Assembly: GCA_033060915.1 (NCBI GenBank)
Contig: CM065378.1
Span: 7,623,501-7,687,500, forward strand
Source of the DNA: Euryodendron excelsum
Taxonomy: Eukaryota > Streptophyta > Magnoliopsida > Ericales > Pentaphylacaceae
DNA: 64,000 nucleotides
Direction: 5' to 3'
The notes below the pieces were generated by a model. The model was not told the DNA's origin. It ran no database searches and saw only the letters and a list, made by a program, of their open reading frames with translations. A program made the translations under genes and the position numbers. Numbering within the stretch: the first letter of the stretch is position 1; every line of letters starts with the position of its first letter. Of the stretch, positions 62,130 to 64,000 are shown piece after piece.

Positions 62130-63860
62130 CAAAGTAGATTTTTTTAGAATAACGTGTGGGAACAAATGGCACGGTTGCCGGAGTCTTGGTTTGAGAGACT
62201 TAATATTTTTCCCTCTCTTTTCTTTAGCCTTTTTTAGAATAACGTGTTTTTGGCGCCATTTGGGTACTAAAACTCTCAACCGAGCTCGGAACTCCATCAA
62301 ACCTGACACGTAGTAAGATTTAAGCACAAGTGACGTGTAAGAATGAATGGCACGATCGCCGGAGTCCCAGTTTGAGAGATGTAATAATTTTTTCCTCTCT
62401 TTTCCTTAGCTTTTTCTTAAGAAAATAACGTGTTTTCGAGTTGTTTGGGTACAATTTTTTTCAAACGAGCTCGAAACTCTGTCAAACTTGACATGTAGTA
62501 GGATTTAGGCACGAGTGACGTGTGTGAATGTACAGCACGGTTGCCGGAGTCCCGGTTTGAGAGATTTAATATTTTTTTCTTCTTTTTTTCTTAGTTTTTT
62601 TTAGAATAACATGTTTTTCTAGCCGTTTGGGTACTAAAATCCCCAAACGATCTCAGAACTCCGTGAAACTCGACACGTAGTAAGATTTAGGCACGAGTGA
62701 CGTGTGGGAACAAATGGCACGGTCGCCGGAGTCCAGGTTTGAGAGATGTAACAATTTTTTCTTAATTTTTTTAAGAAAATAACGTGTTTTTGAGTCGTTT
62801 GGGTACTAAAACCCACAAACGAACTCGAAACTCCATCAAACTCGACACGTAGTAAGATTTAAGCACGATGACGTATGGAAATGAATGGCACGGTCGTCAG
62901 AGTCCCGGTTTGAGAGAAGTAACAGTTTTTTCCTCTCTTTTCCTTAGGCTTTTTTATAATATTGAATTTTTCGAGAAGTTTGGGTACTAAAACCCCCAAA
63001 TCAGCTCGGAACTCCGTCAAACTTGATAGGTAGTAAGATTTAGGCATGAGTCATGAGTGGGAACAAACGACAGGGTCGCCGGAGTCCCGGTTTGAGAGAT
63101 GTAACACTTTTTTCTTCTCTTTTTCTTAGCTTTTTTTAGAATATTGAATTTTTCTAGCCGTTTGAGTACTAAAACCTCAAAATCAGCTCATAACTCCATC
63201 AAACTCGACAGATAGTAAGATTTAGGCATAAGTCACATGTGGGAATGAATGGCACGGTCGCCGGAGTCCCAAGTTGAGAGATGTAACACTTTTTTCTTCT
63301 TTTTTTCTTAGTTTTTTTTATAATATTGAATTTTTCAAGCCGTTTGAGAATGAAAACCCCCAAATTAGCTTGGAATTCCGTCAAACTTGACACGTAGTAA
63401 GATTTAGACACGAGTCACAGGTGGGAATGAACGGCACAGTTGCCGGAGTTCCGGTTTGAGAGATTTAATATTTTTTCCTTCTCTTTTCTTTAACTTTTTT
63501 TAGAATAAGGTGTTTTTCGAGACGTTTGGGTACTAAAACCCCCAAACGAGCTCAGAACTCCATCAAACTCGACACGTAGTAACATGTGGGAACGAATGGC
63601 ACAGTTGTCAGAGTCCCAGTTTGAGAGATGTAACACTTTTTTTTTTATTTTTTTCCTTAACTTTTTTATAAAATAACGTGTTTTTTGGGCCATTTAGGTA
63701 CTAAAACCTCCAAACCAGCTCGGGACTCCGTCAAACTTGACACTTATGAAGGTTAAGGCATGAGTGACGTGTGGAAACAAACGGCATAGTCGCCAAAGTT
63801 CCGATTTGAGAGATGCAACACCTTTTTCTTCTCTTTTCCTTAGTTTTTTTTAGAATAACC
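62130..63860. repeat. Ten-copy ~180-bp tandem array
   Basis: The phrase (gtgtggg)aacaaatggcacggtcgcc then ggagtcccggtttgagagat recurs at about 62153, 62334, 62520, 62702, 62873, 63056, 63237, 63420, 63584 and 63770, a mean spacing of 180 bp. Each unit then has a T/C-rich block with ttcttctctttttcttag, a ttttttagaataacgtgttt segment, tttgggtactaaaacccc and cgacacgtagtaagattt. One unit (63420-63584) is about 18 bp short. The copies have diverged by an estimated 10-20%. The minus-strand frames across it are repeat-derived. Confidence 0.95.
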
Positions 63861-63937
63861 GTTTTGCGTAATTGCATTTATTATGTATAAGTGTTTTGAA
63901 TTTTTGATTTAAAAATATTGTATTTATTATTGTAGGA

Positions 63938-64000
63938 TGGAGTAAAGGTTTCTTCACTTTATTTTGGTCTTCCGAAACTCGAATTAGCGGAAGGAGTTCT
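63938..64000 (+). other. Possible exon start at the window edge
   Basis: After an acceptor-like ttattattgtag the frame DGVKVSSLYFGLPKLELAEG stays open to the window end. Directly after the tandem array and inside the presumed CACTA element, it could begin a transposon gene exon. The N-terminal style resembles plant transposase leader domains, but 21 codons are too few to name it. Confidence 0.3.

Larger units (their letters stand above)
58354..64000 (+). mobile_element. CACTA (En/Spm) transposon 5' end; element runs past the window or is truncated
   Basis: CACTACAAGAAAA at 58354-58366 is the canonical CACTA terminal inverted repeat of plants. It is followed by subterminal repeats in both orientations: tatttgcgacggc, gtcgtcgcaaat, tatttgtgacg, tatttgcgatgac, tatttgcgacggc and cgtcgcaaa within 58371-58490, and weaker copies to about 58580. 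The opposite end (cttgtagtg) was not seen before the window ends. The preceding gtt (58351-58353) would be the 3-bp target copy. The GC-rich block, AT-rich middle and 180-bp array downstream are probably internal to it, but this is inferred. No TnpD/TnpA-type transposase was recognised. Confidence 0.75.

Noticed and set aside
62016..63693. Five similar minus-strand frames of 60-103 codons
   Set aside because: They are the same frame repeated because the DNA is a ~180-bp tandem array; the units drift and contain stops. They are not a gene family.
1..64000. CRISPR arrays, bacterial operons, tRNA or rRNA genes, defence islands
   Set aside because: The tandem arrays have no spacer-repeat alternation. 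No tRNA arm patterns or rRNA blocks were seen, and the gene families and introns are plant nuclear.

Overview
This is a window of plant nuclear DNA, almost certainly from a eudicot. It is AT-rich and gene-poor. Its genes have short exons, GT-AG introns of 0.1-3 kb and plant-specific protein families, and they sit among MITEs, retrotransposon remnants and many (TC)n or (GA)n microsatellites. No bacterial, organellar or viral gene cluster is visible. Most real genes are split into short exons, so I assembled them by eye from conserved protein motifs and splice sites. I ran no database search, and family names come from recognising motifs.

Layout. 1-5840 (+): the last four exons of a CinA/nucleotidylyltransferase-like protein (like Arabidopsis At2g01220) whose 5' part lies outside the window. 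7124-7306 (-): a 60-residue single-pass membrane protein candidate. 7.4-14.7 kb: no gene, but several MITEs, including one hAT-type element with a target-site duplication. 14770-19141 (+): a PIF-like bHLH transcription factor with a TE-loaded second and third intron. About 21.0-21.2 kb: a broken Ty1/copia RNase H end. 21557-22562 (-): a complete five-exon reticulon-like gene. 25633-25917 (+): a type-2 lipid transfer protein. 27622-31262 (-): a DUF1218 membrane protein whose 3-kb intron holds a ~150-bp poly-C tract and two perfect hairpins. 31.4-40.3 kb: no gene; MITE-like elements, a LINE RNase H relic and a 1.2-kb AT-rich foldback. 40641-43695 (+): a class-I glutamine amidotransferase-like (GAT1, peptidase C26-like) gene with three single-base frameshifts, each fixed by one extra base in or beside a homopolymer. 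46224-47165: a solo LTR that abuts the stop codon of a DUF789 gene (last two exons at 47166-48946, -). 48968-49312 (+): a WAK/LRK10L receptor ectodomain fragment with a nonsense codon. 50924-55654: a 4.7-kb TG...CA insertion with a 5-bp target duplication, best read as a giant solo LTR of Tat/Ogre type. 58354 to the end: the 5' end of a CACTA transposon, with a GC-rich block and a 10-copy ~180-bp tandem array downstream.

How the parts fit. The genes are unrelated housekeeping or regulatory loci: nucleotide metabolism, ER shaping, light or developmental transcription, the secretory pathway and cell wall. There is no operon or cluster logic. The right third is an insertion hot spot, and nested elements there may separate the DUF789 3' exons from its missing 5' exons. 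I found no convincing new multi-gene system. The most informative observations are the patterned frameshifts in the amidotransferase gene, the LTR at the DUF789 stop codon, the giant solo LTR with its internal arrays, the long foldback, and the C-tract in the DUF1218 intron.
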